Origin: Stygiolobus sp037389425
GTDB taxonomy: Archaea > Thermoproteota > Thermoprotei_A > Sulfolobales > Sulfolobaceae
Direction of reading: 5' to 3'
Assembly (NCBI RefSeq): GCF_037389425.1
Contig: NZ_JBBHKR010000082.1
Location: forward strand, 50,857 to 114,856
Length of the DNA: 64,000 bases
Position numbers and translations under genes: made by a program. Positions 35,389 through 44,278 of this stretch are shown here, in pieces; the stretch's first letter is position 1, and each line of letters opens with the position of its first letter. The notes under the pieces are model-generated. The model saw nothing but the letters and a program-made list of their open reading frames with translations. It did not search any database and was not told the DNA's origin.

Positions 35389-36252
35389 ATGATTAATATT
35401 AATATTATGAGCTGGAGAAATGACGACACTAAGTACGTTAGAGAGATAAACGAAAAACTAACACAACTTTTTGTGAGCTATAATAAGACCTTATCCTCTA
35501 CTGGAATTTTGCTAGGCAGGCTTTACAGTAGTATAGTTTTTATGCAGTATCCCGAGTTTTCGGGAAGCATCGAAACTCTGGTTAAACTTTATCACACAAT
35601 AGAGAATGTAAAGGAGGAGATATTAAAGATAAAACAACAATACGAAATATTAGAGAATGAAATAGAAATGATCATAAATTCAGTAAAGAACACACTTAAA
35701 ATAGAGGATGTAGGTAATGTTTTCCCTATATATTCCTCTCTAAAGAGTTTAATGAAAATAATCAAACACATGATTGACGAAGCTATTTCAGTAACCGAAA
35801 CCGTAAATAACATAGATACCTTAAAGAGAAGAGTAATTATGGTGAACCAGCTTACTACATCTGATGAAATATCTGTCTATAGATTAGGATTAAAACTCTT
35901 AAGGGAGATCTCAGACTTCAGAAAGTTTCAGAAGTTAGTAGAAACACTTTATTACTCCCTCGTATCTTCTTCAGGTCTTGATGACGAGACTAAGAGACAG
36001 ATAGCGAGTGATTACATTAAGACTTTAAGGTCAAGCCTTGAATATATTAATAGCACCGAAAAGGAAGTGGAAAAAACAACAAAAATAGTAGAGACTTTTA
36101 TTCTTGATATAAAAGGAAGTAGATTCGAAGAATTATTATTAAGCCTTGTAAATGAGTACAAAGCGTCATTTAACTCACTTATAAAGACCGTAAGAGATAC
36201 TTTAAATGAGGTTAACAGAATGGGATTTGATTTAGGAATAGTGAGAAATTAA
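35389..36252 (+). CDS. Coiled-coil protein, partner of the preceding gene
   Basis: 287 residues, nearly all helical with long heptad stretches (residues ~65-100 and ~205-245). No signal peptide, membrane helix or known domain. Together with the ATPase-like protein at 34163 it recalls a structural-maintenance or toroid-type pair in which the coiled coil is carried by a separate subunit, but this is inference from order alone. ATG at 35389; an ATG at 35407 is an alternative. Confidence 0.55.
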   Translation: MININIMSWRNDDTKYVREINEKLTQLFVSYNKTLSSTGILLGRLYSSIVFMQYPEFSGSIETLVKLYHTIENVKEEILKIKQQYEILENEIEMIINSVKNTLKIEDVGNVFPIYSSLKSLMKIIKHMIDEAISVTETVNNIDTLKRRVIMVNQLTTSDEISVYRLGLKLLREISDFRKFQKLVETLYYSLVSSSGLDDETKRQIASDYIKTLRSSLEYINSTEKEVEKTTKIVETFILDIKGSRFEELLLSLVNEYKASFNSLIKTVRDTLNEVNRMGFDLGIVRN

Positions 36253-36404
36253 CGTCAAGTAATGAGAGTTAAAGTTGTTTAAAAACATCTATTAGCTCTA
36301 CATAAACTCTTAAAACAAGATAAAAATTCTTTAACTTTGTTTACTTTAATTATTTTAAATAGGAAATTTGGATAGAGATAATAGAATTTTTATATTAAAA
36401 AAAA

Positions 36405-37562
36405 TTATGCGAGGATCCCCCTAGAAATTATCAGCTTCATTATGTTCATTGCACCCTCTGCGCCAACTAGGTAACTTACAATACCCCTAAAGCCAGCTTC
36501 TATTAAAGCATCTTTACTATACCCATATCCTCCCATCCACATCATCACGGATTTAGCTATATCTAGGGCCACTTGTGGAGCCGACAACTTAGCCATGGCA
36601 ACTATTACATGCGCATCTTTAACGCCCTTGTCTAACGCCCATGCAGCCTTGTAAGTCAAAAGTCTTGCCATTTCAAGACGCGTATATAACTCCGCAGCCT
36701 CAAATGCAATAGCCTGAAAATCCTTAAGTTTCTGGCCAAATACCTCTCTATTCTTAATGTATTCAATGCCCTGATCAAGAATGGCTTTAGCTGCTCCTAA
36801 ACAAATTCCGGCGACTAAAACTCTAGCATGGTTAAATCCTTCCATTGCATGATAAAACCCTTTGTTCTCTTCTCCTACCAAGTTTTTCTGAGGAACACTT
36901 ACGTCCTCATAGTTCACGATTGCCGTTGAGATTCCCATTCTGCCCATATTATTTATCTTTGTTACCCTGACTCTTTCGTCCGTAGTTGGAACATAAATTA
37001 TCGAAATTCCTTTATGCTTTTCTTGAGGATTAGTCTTTGCCAGAACTAGATGACCTCCTCCCCATCCCTTTGCCTCTAATGCCCCACTTATGTATATCTT
37101 CTGACCCCTGATAACGTAATTCCCGTCCTTCTTTATAGCTTGAGTCCTAATGGAAGCTACATCACTTCCTCCAGCAGGCTCCGTAGATGCTACTCCTAAG
37201 AAATAATCTCCCTCAACAACTTTAGGGAGTACTTCTTGCCTTAACTCACTATTACCCAATCTGTCAAGAACATAACCCCATCCCTCCTCTAAAACATACA
37301 TTACACCTGTGGCAAGAGAAAAATCTGCCCACCCAAGTTCTTCAGCAATTATTACTGCTGAAGTCATGGAAAGTTGCAAACCCCCTACGTCTTTCGAGAA
37401 AACTGCTCCCCATATACCCATCTTTCCAGCCTCTCTCACGAATTCCCTTGGAATTCTCTCCTCTTGATCTATGGTCCTCATTATAGGCCTTAATTTCTTC
37501 TGCAAAAATTCATGTATATTATCCTTTAGTAGTTTTTCTTCCTCGGATAAATTAAAGTCCAT
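36405..37562 (-). CDS. Acyl-CoA dehydrogenase
   Basis: 385 residues, full length. N-terminal helical domain, middle strand domain with ASTEPAGGSDVASIRT (substrate/FAD site), and a C-terminal helical domain with REVFGQKLKDFQAIAF and MMWMGGYGYSKD. These are the family signatures. It oxidises an acyl-CoA at the alpha-beta bond, passing electrons to ETF or a substitute. The usual catalytic glutamate region lies near AGFRGIVSYLVGAEG. ATG at 37560-37562; element C lies just upstream. Confidence 0.9.
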   Translation of the reverse strand: MDFNLSEEEKLLKDNIHEFLQKKLRPIMRTIDQEERIPREFVREAGKMGIWGAVFSKDVGGLQLSMTSAVIIAEELGWADFSLATGVMYVLEEGWGYVLDRLGNSELRQEVLPKVVEGDYFLGVASTEPAGGSDVASIRTQAIKKDGNYVIRGQKIYISGALEAKGWGGGHLVLAKTNPQEKHKGISIIYVPTTDERVRVTKINNMGRMGISTAIVNYEDVSVPQKNLVGEENKGFYHAMEGFNHARVLVAGICLGAAKAILDQGIEYIKNREVFGQKLKDFQAIAFEAAELYTRLEMARLLTYKAAWALDKGVKDAHVIVAMAKLSAPQVALDIAKSVMMWMGGYGYSKDALIEAGFRGIVSYLVGAEGAMNIMKLIISRGILA

Positions 37563-37621
37563 GTATACTATTATCTTATTCCTCCTTTTTATTTCAGAAT
37601 ATAATCAATTAAGTAAGTTAC

Positions 37622-37956
37622 AAAGAAAGGGGTTAAGGGGGCGGAAAGTCTCGCCAGCAGGGATGGATAGCCCCGTGTTTAAATACTTTCTTTGCCAAAA
37701 TTTCTCTTAGTGGCGCTAATGACGCTCCTCCCCAACTCGATTGAGGGCTTAATGGGACTGTGGGAGGAGCAAGCAGTGACGCCTCTTTCCTTCAAGGGAC
37801 TAGAGCTTAACAATAAAAGTCCCCCTTTCAAATGGGAGTGGTTCTCTGAGCCACTCGACTGCCCACCAGATGAGAGATGTAAACCCGAATCGATAGTGGG
37901 AACGATGAACCCTCTGGAAGGGAACCCTCGACCCTTCCAAGGCGGAGAGGAAGTTA
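37622..37956 (+). mobile_element. ~330-bp non-autonomous element, copy C (IS200/IS605-like)
   Basis: 335 bp following TTAC at 37618-37621 and ending GAGGAAGTTA at 37956. Closely matches copy A in its right half (AAAGTCCCCCTTTCAAATGG and GAGTGGTTCTCTGAGCCACTC-type stem) and copy B in its left (GATAGCCCCGTGTTTAAATA). The terminal hairpin TGGAAGGG/CCCTTCCA is conserved. It lies between an acyl-CoA dehydrogenase start and the stop of a small minus-strand gene. No transposase. Confidence 0.7.
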
Positions 37957-38247
37957 CTATCTAGTTATTACTATTATCTCGTCTTCAGCCAATGAGTCTG
38001 ATTGAATTAAAAAGATAGGAATCTCTTTGAAGGACTTGTTCAAACTCGTTATAATTTCCTCTCCATTAATTTTAGGTGATATTAACAAAATTATCTCTTC
38101 TATGTTTTCAGGAATAATATTTCTGAAAAACTTTTCGTAATCTCCTATAAGACGTACTGATATCCTCCTAACAATAAAATCGTCACTGTTAATACCCAAA
38201 ACCCTAAGCATTCGTTTATTTTCTCTACTTAAAGGTTCCATAGACAT
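37957..38247 (-). CDS. Hypothetical protein
   Basis: 96 residues, soluble, mixed strand/helix, no recognised domain. The stop (TAG at 37957-37959) directly abuts element C but is wholly outside it, so the gene end is original. ATG at 38245-38247 is preceded by the frame-consistent MSMEPLSREN start; an internal ATG three codons later is equally possible. No operon partner. Confidence 0.5.
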   Translation of the reverse strand: MSMEPLSRENKRMLRVLGINSDDFIVRRISVRLIGDYEKFFRNIIPENIEEIILLISPKINGEEIITSLNKSFKEIPIFLIQSDSLAEDEIIVITR

Positions 38248-38816
38248 CTTATTACATCACTATTGGTGCGCTTTTATTAAATTTTATTTCAACTACTAAA
38301 TCATTTTTACCTTAAGAAAAACGTGGTTTACGTAAAGCACCGAAAAAGACTATATAAATCGAGCTGACGATAGATTACGTTAGAAATGCTTAAATAGACT
38401 TCTTGATGAAAAAGAGCTTGGACCACAAAACTCAATAACTATCCAAAATTTTACGTAGAGATAGAAGTTTCTCTTGATATCTGGATTTTAATTATAAACT
38501 TTCCTCTCAGAAATTGGAGTATATACTTAATAAGCAATTTTATAATAAAAGTACGGTTATAGCCAGTTTCGAGAGTCCAACTTTCAATATTCTAAAGAGA
38601 AAGATTTATTAATGCTGAATTTTGATACTAGTTCTTTTTTTAAATAATATGTTTTAATTTTACTTTTTAGTAGATTCTAAACTAGTTTAGTTCAAAAAAT
38701 TCTATCACTTTAAGCTACTCACAGTATTATCAATCTAAAAAAGATATTTGATATGTTATTTACATGTACTGAATCTAGTAAAAATTTTTAAATATATGTT
38801 TGTTTTTATTTATTAT
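38248..38816. other. AT-rich intergenic region with promoter of the winged-helix gene
   Basis: Nearly 570 bases, no convincing frame or repeat. AAATTTTTAAATATATG around 38783-38799 is a TATA box ~20-30 bases before the ATG at 38817. Confidence 0.45.
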
Positions 38817-39125
38817 ATGCTAGAGTTTAACAAGAGAAAGAGAGATAAATATGACATAATTGCAGATATTCTTTCAGCCTGCAAAGAAGACGGAGTCAAC
38901 AAGACTAGATTGATGTATGCTGCAGGGATAACATATGAAGTAGCCAAAAAATACTTACCTGAGTTAGAGAATAAAGGATATTTAATAAGGAAGGATAATT
39001 CATATTATCTAACTCAAAAAGGGAAACAAGCACTTGAAGTTTTACAACAGATAAAGGCTAAAAAGAACGAATTGAAAACATTGCTAGATCAATTCAAAAA
39101 AATAGAATATAAAAACGGTAGATGA
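38817..39125 (+). CDS. Winged-helix DNA-binding regulator
   Basis: About 102 residues from the ATG at 38817, preceded by a TATA box at leaderless spacing; a longer frame from 38748 adds a hydrophobic stretch that is probably not translated. DIIADILSACKEDGVNKTRL, then YEVAKKYLPELENKGYLIR and YYLTQKGKQALEVL, is the helix-turn-helix plus wing seen in many archaeal and viral regulators (HTH_45 type). A C-terminal helix (~75-100) probably dimerises. Target genes unknown. Confidence 0.78.
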   Translation: MLEFNKRKRDKYDIIADILSACKEDGVNKTRLMYAAGITYEVAKKYLPELENKGYLIRKDNSYYLTQKGKQALEVLQQIKAKKNELKTLLDQFKKIEYKNGR

Positions 39126-39405
39126 TAACATATCTTATTGTTAAATCATTGAATAATATAAATATTTAGCTACTTCCTTATAATATTAATAATAATAAAG
39201 TTTTTTAATTTTTTAAGATTTAAAGAAATACTGAATCTCTTATAAAATTTTATATCTTGCTTACGGATCTTATTTGATGCTTTTTATAATCGGATTATAA
39301 AAACATGAATAAATATAATTTAGACTGGCGTGTATTTTTCCTTAATTTAATAAAGTTATTGAATAAATATAAAACACTTTTTTCTAATTTAAAATTCGTA
39401 AACAA

Positions 39406-39459
39406 GGTCAGGATGCTGGCCTTATCTCACCTTTTCGAGCTCGGTCAAGCTCATCATCC
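39406..39459 (-). ncRNA. C/D box sRNA (candidate) overlapping the dpo2 stop
   Basis: On the minus strand: C box AUGAUGA (39457-39451), 12-nt guide GCUUGACCGAGC, D' UCGA (39438-39435), C' GGUGAGA (39431-39425), guide UAAGGCCAGCAUC, D box CUGA (39411-39408), closed by GG/CC. All boxes and spacings fit archaeal dual-guide 2'-O-methylation sRNAs. The D guide would direct methylation of the C in a target 5'-GAUGCUGGCCUU. The dpo2 stop TGA (39456-39454) lies inside the C box, so the sRNA may be processed from the dpo2 mRNA end. Confidence 0.6.
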
Positions 39460-41190
39460 GTTCATAATATAAAGTGGGGATAGTAAAATTTCTTCCCATC
39501 TGTTCACATAGTCTCGATAATACTCTAAATTAACACCACTATAACCCAGCTCTGCATTATAAAATCCATTGGATCCTCTTAGATACGCTCTGTCTTTAAT
39601 TTTTATTACGAAATCCTGAGGCTCTAATTTACTTAACAATTCCTCTTTCATTAAGTCTACCTCAACGATTTTCTCCCTAGCTTGTTCACAAGTTTCAGCC
39701 TCAGCTAATATGTTAACAGATTCTTGTAGAAATCTCTTTACGACAAATGGTAAATTCTCCCTTATCAAACCCTTTACCTTTACCTTCCCGTCAGGATATC
39801 TAGCAACGTATCTTGTAGGGACACCATATCCCCTACTCTGGGTAAAGATCACCCAGTTATACTTCTCACTCTTTACCCTAAAACCTAAAGTTTTTTCTAC
39901 TTCATATGAGATATCATTATCCCCTTGGTAAAATATTGAGTCTACTATAGCATGAAGTATCTTGCCACCATTGTTTTCAATTATCTTCATCGCCTCCCTC
40001 ATGATCTTCCTAGAGAAGTAAGTGACGAGTTCATAAGCCTCTATCCTGCCGAAACGGGAGTGTCTATATCCTAAATAGCCAAAGGAAGCTACTAGTACCC
40101 ACTTAATAGCCTCAACCCTCTCCTCGTCAATTCTTTTAAGTGCTTCTTTCCTATTCACTATTTCCTCAAGTGCTTCAGGTACTATTCCCCTTCTCTTGAA
40201 GCAAATGGAATGCCCTATATCTGTCTTTACGTCTTCACATTTGTCTATTGTTTCGGGTGATATATTATACTTAATAATTATAGACGGGTAAAAAGAGGAG
40301 AAGTCCATCTGGTATACGTCATTATAACAGCCAGGCTTAGGTATGAGTATCAAACCACCCTTGTCGGCTCTAGTTAATTGGTCTAAAGTCTTCGCTTTTT
40401 CTACGTTAACCTTAATGTCTGGGATTAAGTATTTCCTCCTCAAAGCCTTTATTGCGACATTGGTAGTAACTACTTTACCTATCTTAGCGTATCTTATCTC
40501 CCTAAGTAAAGTCTTAGAAAGCTTACTCCACTCCATCAATCCCTTAGCCCTAAGGAATGCTTTAGTCAGATCTATTCTAACCGTTACTTTTCTAAAACCC
40601 TTACAAGTAACTCCCATACACTCAGCTAAGTCTACAAACTCATTGAATTCAAAGTCCTTAGTATATCCACTATCAATCTCCTCCCCATTTAAGTATAACT
40701 TGTATTTTTCGCCCTTCTCGCTTAACCCATACCAGCTATATGTCTCTACCGTAGCTATTTTCAAATCCGGCATTGAAAGAGATCCCTCTTCTTCCAAGAG
40801 AGTTACTCTACCGTTCTCTACTGAGATTAGATGCATGGGATATGCCTTTAGCCTGAGGAGGGTTTGAGTTAGCACTGAAGGATAAGTATTTACATGGATA
40901 GCTCTAAGTCTCTCTTTAGCTCTCTTCACTATGTCGTCGTAATAAGATAAGTCATTGATCTCTATCCTATAAACCGTTCCTTTCTTTTTATAATCAGGCG
41001 GGAAGTACCAGCTCTCTTCTTCGAACCTTTCAACTGCAGGGTGTTCCAGTAATGGCTCAGGGTTGTCGAGAATTAAGTATAAAGGGAAAGTAGTACTTAT
41101 CTCAGCCTCAACTCCCTTCTCGAATATCAGTTTCAGTTTCCTCTTTAATGGCTTAACGTCAATGATGTATCCTCTTGTCATCTTCACCAC
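39454..41190 (-). CDS. dpo2: Dpo2/PolB2, B-family DNA polymerase with degenerate motifs
   Basis: 578 residues, short for a B-family polymerase and lacking a recognisable 3'-5' exonuclease. Motif A is kept (MDFSSFYPSII, D296). Motif B is altered (VASFGYLGY around 368-375 instead of N-S-x-Y-G), and motif C has only one aspartate (AIVDSIF, D417, instead of DTD). This is typical of the Sulfolobales PolB2 group, induced by DNA damage and implicated in lesion tolerance. Start GTG at 41188-41190 (a second GTG and an ATG follow). It overlaps the 78-residue gene upstream by 32 bases and the sRNA downstream by a few. Confidence 0.88.
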   Translation of the reverse strand: MVKMTRGYIIDVKPLKRKLKLIFEKGVEAEISTTFPLYLILDNPEPLLEHPAVERFEEESWYFPPDYKKKGTVYRIEINDLSYYDDIVKRAKERLRAIHVNTYPSVLTQTLLRLKAYPMHLISVENGRVTLLEEEGSLSMPDLKIATVETYSWYGLSEKGEKYKLYLNGEEIDSGYTKDFEFNEFVDLAECMGVTCKGFRKVTVRIDLTKAFLRAKGLMEWSKLSKTLLREIRYAKIGKVVTTNVAIKALRRKYLIPDIKVNVEKAKTLDQLTRADKGGLILIPKPGCYNDVYQMDFSSFYPSIIIKYNISPETIDKCEDVKTDIGHSICFKRRGIVPEALEEIVNRKEALKRIDEERVEAIKWVLVASFGYLGYRHSRFGRIEAYELVTYFSRKIMREAMKIIENNGGKILHAIVDSIFYQGDNDISYEVEKTLGFRVKSEKYNWVIFTQSRGYGVPTRYVARYPDGKVKVKGLIRENLPFVVKRFLQESVNILAEAETCEQAREKIVEVDLMKEELLSKLEPQDFVIKIKDRAYLRGSNGFYNAELGYSGVNLEYYRDYVNRWEEILLSPLYIMNG

Positions 41191-41395
41191 ACATATAAAG
41201 GATTAGAGTAAGGAGGACTATCTCTTGAGGGTCTGCTATCTCGTCGTAAAACGCGTCTTGTAACTCCCTAGTGTGATCAAGGGCTTTGAGGAGTTTCTCC
41301 CTTAACCTCTCGTCCCTGACCCGTTCCGCTACTCTTCTTAACCTCTCGGTTTCCTCCTTTATTGCTTGCGTAAGTGAGGGAAGTGTCCTGCCCAT
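41159..41395 (-). CDS. Small helical protein, partner of Dpo2
   Basis: 78 residues, highly charged and helical (EETERLRRVAERVRDERLR), ATG at 41393-41395. It overlaps the dpo2 start by 32 bases, so the two are translationally coupled. A small gene next to polB2 is known in Sulfolobus and is co-induced by UV. It may be an accessory or clamp-binding factor; no domain recognised. Confidence 0.75.
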   Translation of the reverse strand: MGRTLPSLTQAIKEETERLRRVAERVRDERLREKLLKALDHTRELQDAFYDEIADPQEIVLLTLILYMCGEDDKRIHH

Positions 41396-41462
41396 AGTCC
41401 TACTCTCTCAAGGATTACTAAAAGTATGTATGTTCATTTATTATGAATACGGAGAGTTAGCT

Positions 41463-41468
41463 GAAAAT
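41463..41468 (-). promoter_or_regulatory. Possible DNA-damage-response hexamer upstream of the dpo2 operon
   Basis: ATTTTC on the minus strand fits the ANTTTC motif bound by Orc1-2 in damage-induced promoters of Sulfolobales. It lies ~70 bases before the start of the 78-residue gene and ~20 bases upstream of a TATA-like TCATAATAAATG. Such a short motif occurs by chance often. Confidence 0.3.
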
Positions 41469-41509
41469 ATTACAATAATTTCAATTTACACCCTCACTAT
41501 TTAATAAAC

Positions 41510-42076
41510 ATGTTTAAAAACATGAGGCTAGGAATTGAAAATATTGATAAGATCCTTGAAGGCAATGAAAGAGTTGAGTTTTACGGAAATTGGGAGGATG
41601 TTCTATTCCTAGCCCATAGGGCTGTAGCATCTTCAGCACCAATAAATGTAGTGATCGTACAAGAGTTCGGAAAGTTCGATCCTTTTCTTGTAAAGAAGTT
41701 CCAAAGGATAACCGGAAATTACGGTGAAATAGTTATAAGGAGGGCCTTCAAGGCAGAAGACGTAAAACCTACAATAGATAGTTTTCAAGGTGAGGTAATA
41801 GTTATTGACCCATATTTTCACAGAAAAGATTACACTGTAATTACTTCAGCTCTTAGGAGAAACGTATGGGTGTTCACAAGAGAAGTTAATGGTCTGCCTC
41901 AGGGAGGGACTTTTAACCACCACTCAATGCACGTTATAATAAGGGTATCTAGTAGCAAGTGGGGCTATAGGTTTTATATCAAGAAGCACCCTTTAATGCC
42001 GGAGCTCGAGATCCCGATCTCAATTGAAGGAATATATAGAGGAGAAGAAGACAAAGGACTTTTAGCCTGGGTTTGA
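41510..42076 (+). CDS. RecA-fold-like protein without a P-loop
   Basis: 188 residues. Strand VIVQEFGKFDPF, a switch-like GEVIVIDPYFHRKDY and a late VIIRVSSSKWGYRFYIKKHP recall the RadA/RadB/aRadC core, including the usual final strand pair, but there is no GxxxxGK[ST]. Possibly a regulatory recombinase paralogue. It is divergent from the dpo2 operon and shares its upstream region, consistent with a DNA-repair neighbourhood. ATG at 41510. Family call is tentative. Confidence 0.5.
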   Translation: MFKNMRLGIENIDKILEGNERVEFYGNWEDVLFLAHRAVASSAPINVVIVQEFGKFDPFLVKKFQRITGNYGEIVIRRAFKAEDVKPTIDSFQGEVIVIDPYFHRKDYTVITSALRRNVWVFTREVNGLPQGGTFNHHSMHVIIRVSSSKWGYRFYIKKHPLMPELEIPISIEGIYRGEEDKGLLAWV

Positions 42077-42751
42077 ATTCTTTTTAAATGTTTGCTGGAC
42101 TGAATATATAGCTAAGAGTGCGTAGCCTGAAATAGTTACCATATAAAAGTTTAAAATGAACATACCGAATAGATAACCTAACAAAAGAAGTAATGAAGAG
42201 AATTGAACGATGTTGTCTTTAATGCTTAAATACAATTCCCTCAAAGCCGTAGAGACTATGACTCCACCAAAGGAGAATAAAAGTACTCCTACTAAGGAAT
42301 TAGGAGACAAAAAGAATATTCCGATACTTCCTACCACTGCAGACCAATATAATTTATTTACCTTAATAAATGGAACTATAAGAAACACAGTCCCCATCAC
42401 ATTAAAGACCGTATAAAGAATCTTCATATCTGGATAGAACAAGAAGAAAAGAGCTATAGCGAAAGACGTGATCACACTCCCTATCAAGAGCATAGTATAG
42501 TCTGAACTTTTGAGGACTATCTTAGGTTTCTCCTCCTCTTTTGGCGGTTGTTGAACATCAGACACTGGAATCTGAAAGAGAGGATAATGACATTTTTCAC
42601 AGAACATCACTCCTTCAGGGTTCTCATAACCGCATCTAGGGCATTTAGTAAGTTTTGGCGGAGTAAGTGGCAAGGGATAATGGCATTTTTCACAGAAGAC
42701 TGCATTGTCTGAATTCTCATATCCACATCGAGGACACTTTTTCATAATCAC
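42062..42751 (-). CDS. Membrane protein with two N-terminal zinc ribbons
   Basis: 229 residues. Two near-identical zinc ribbons (CPRCGYENSDNAVFCEKC and CPRCGYENPEGVMFCEKC, residues ~5-25 and ~38-58) are joined to a linker and then about six membrane helices. The zinc ribbons should face the cytoplasm. Function unknown. The gene overlaps the converging 41510 gene by 15 bases and the 134-residue gene upstream by four, so it ends the lutA/lutB-containing operon. Confidence 0.7.
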   Translation of the reverse strand: MIMKKCPRCGYENSDNAVFCEKCHYPLPLTPPKLTKCPRCGYENPEGVMFCEKCHYPLFQIPVSDVQQPPKEEEKPKIVLKSSDYTMLLIGSVITSFAIALFFLFYPDMKILYTVFNVMGTVFLIVPFIKVNKLYWSAVVGSIGIFFLSPNSLVGVLLFSFGGVIVSTALRELYLSIKDNIVQFSSLLLLLGYLFGMFILNFYMVTISGYALLAIYSVQQTFKKNSNPG

Positions 42752-43152
42752 TCATTTCCACTCTGCGTTTTTAGAATTACCTCTTTGAACCTATCAACAC
42801 ATTTTCTGATTTCGTCTTTTAACTCCTCGTCCACTTCTCCTTCAGAACTAAAGGTTATCATATCTTCCGAAACAAATGCTACCACTTCTTTACCGTTGAA
42901 TAGAAACTTCACGTAAAACATGTCGGACATTATTATACTTATCACGTGAGGACAGATCTCCATCATTGTCCTAACTTCGGAAACCACTTTTCTGACAAAC
43001 TCAGCCTTATCCTCGCTCACTCGTTTTTTCTTGAACTCAACACCATCATATTCCCCTAAACTGACCTCTCCGTTTACTAAGATCGCTTCAACGCCTCTTT
43101 TGTTGAGCTCTATCAGGAGACCGTTTTCATGTCTTATTACGCTCTTTGTCAT
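42748..43152 (-). CDS. Hypothetical protein of the lut-like operon
   Basis: 134 residues, soluble, alpha/beta; no recognised domain. ATG at 43150-43152, inside the end of the LutB-like gene (26-base overlap), and it overlaps the next gene by four bases, so it is tightly coupled with both. Confidence 0.6.
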   Translation of the reverse strand: MTKSVIRHENGLLIELNKRGVEAILVNGEVSLGEYDGVEFKKKRVSEDKAEFVRKVVSEVRTMMEICPHVISIIMSDMFYVKFLFNGKEVVAFVSEDMITFSSEGEVDEELKDEIRKCVDRFKEVILKTQSGNE

Positions 43153-44278
43153 TCGCTATCCACTTGATCTTTTCTAAAACACCCGGTATATTAATTTCCA
43201 TAGGACAGGCTTCTTTACAGTTCCCAGAATGGGTACAAAGTGTCGCCGGTTTGGTATCACCGTAAACAATGTAAGACCACATTGCCCCCATAGGCCCAGT
43301 AAAAGGAGGAACTCCCCAATTAACTCCCAGAACTCTGTAGACCGGGCAGTGGAGATGACATCTGCCGCACCTTATACAAAGTAATGCCTCTTTTAACACT
43401 TTGTCTTGGCTTATCTTAACTCTGCCGTTATCTAAGAGGACTAAGTGAAATTCTTTAGGTCCGTGAGCTGGGCTAACCCTTTTCATCTCGATATCTCCCG
43501 TAGAACTTGGACCCGAGGTTAGGTTAATATATGTAGGTGGATAGAGACCAGCATAGGCAGCTTGAACCGTAGCTTCTAACAATGCATGGTAAAATGTAGG
43601 TACTATCTTTTCAACCCCAGCCACAGCGATATGCACTGAGGGTAGGACAGTGGACATCCTTATATTTCCCTCATTTTCGACAAGAATGATAGAGCCGGTG
43701 TCAGCGGCTATCGCATTAGCCCCGGTTATACCTACATCAGCATTGACAAATTTCTCCCTGAGGAACTTTCTTACAATTGCTACTAACTCCTCATGAGTCG
43801 CGTTTTCACTTACCTCTACTCCTAACTTCTCCCTGAGGAGTTTTGCAACCCTCTCTCTAGTCATATGGATGGCAGGAGCTATTATATGAGAGGGAGGCTC
43901 ATTAGCTAATTGTATTAAAAACTCACCTAAGTCTGTCTCCCACACTTCATTACCTAGTTCCTTTAAATACTCCCTCAACCTCATCTCGTAAGCAACCATG
44001 GATTTCCCAAAAACCACTATCTTGTTCTTTCCTACGATCTTCGCTATAATCTCTCTAGCTTCATACACGTTAGTTGCATAATATGCATTACCCCCCATTC
44101 TCTTAACCGACTCCATGGTCTGTTCTACGTATTTTTGTAGGTTGTTCAAAACCTCTAACTTAGCCTTTCTGAGCTCCTTTGCAAGGTCTTGAATATAAGA
44201 GTATTGGGATAGTATCTTATGAACTCTAGGTACGTTATTGTTTATGGTTCTTTCAACTGCAATATCCCATTCGCTCAT
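43127..44278 (-). CDS. lutB: LUD-domain iron-sulfur protein (LutB-like)
   Basis: 383 residues: LUD domain (~residues 60-260; e.g. DVGITGANAIAADTGSIILV, then VAGVEKIVP) and a C-terminal ferredoxin part with CIRCGRCHLHCP (~305) and CTHSGNCKEACP (~355). LutA/LutB/LutC oxidise L-lactate; here an adjacent CCG-domain gene provides LutA and no separate LutC is seen. Start ATG at 44276-44278, overlapping the lutA stop by four bases. Confidence 0.82.
   Translation of the reverse strand: MSEWDIAVERTINNNVPRVHKILSQYSYIQDLAKELRKAKLEVLNNLQKYVEQTMESVKRMGGNAYYATNVYEAREIIAKIVGKNKIVVFGKSMVAYEMRLREYLKELGNEVWETDLGEFLIQLANEPPSHIIAPAIHMTRERVAKLLREKLGVEVSENATHEELVAIVRKFLREKFVNADVGITGANAIAADTGSIILVENEGNIRMSTVLPSVHIAVAGVEKIVPTFYHALLEATVQAAYAGLYPPTYINLTSGPSSTGDIEMKRVSPAHGPKEFHLVLLDNGRVKISQDKVLKEALLCIRCGRCHLHCPVYRVLGVNWGVPPFTGPMGAMWSYIVYGDTKPATLCTHSGNCKEACPMEINIPGVLEKIKWIANDKERNKT

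Noticed and set aside
37692..37964. 90-codon frame through element C (similar ones in A and B)
   Set aside because: Frames differ among copies with indels not in multiples of three; conservation follows RNA structure rather than protein.
40343..40867. 174-codon plus-strand frame
   Set aside because: Antisense to dpo2, which has clear polymerase motifs; a shadow frame.
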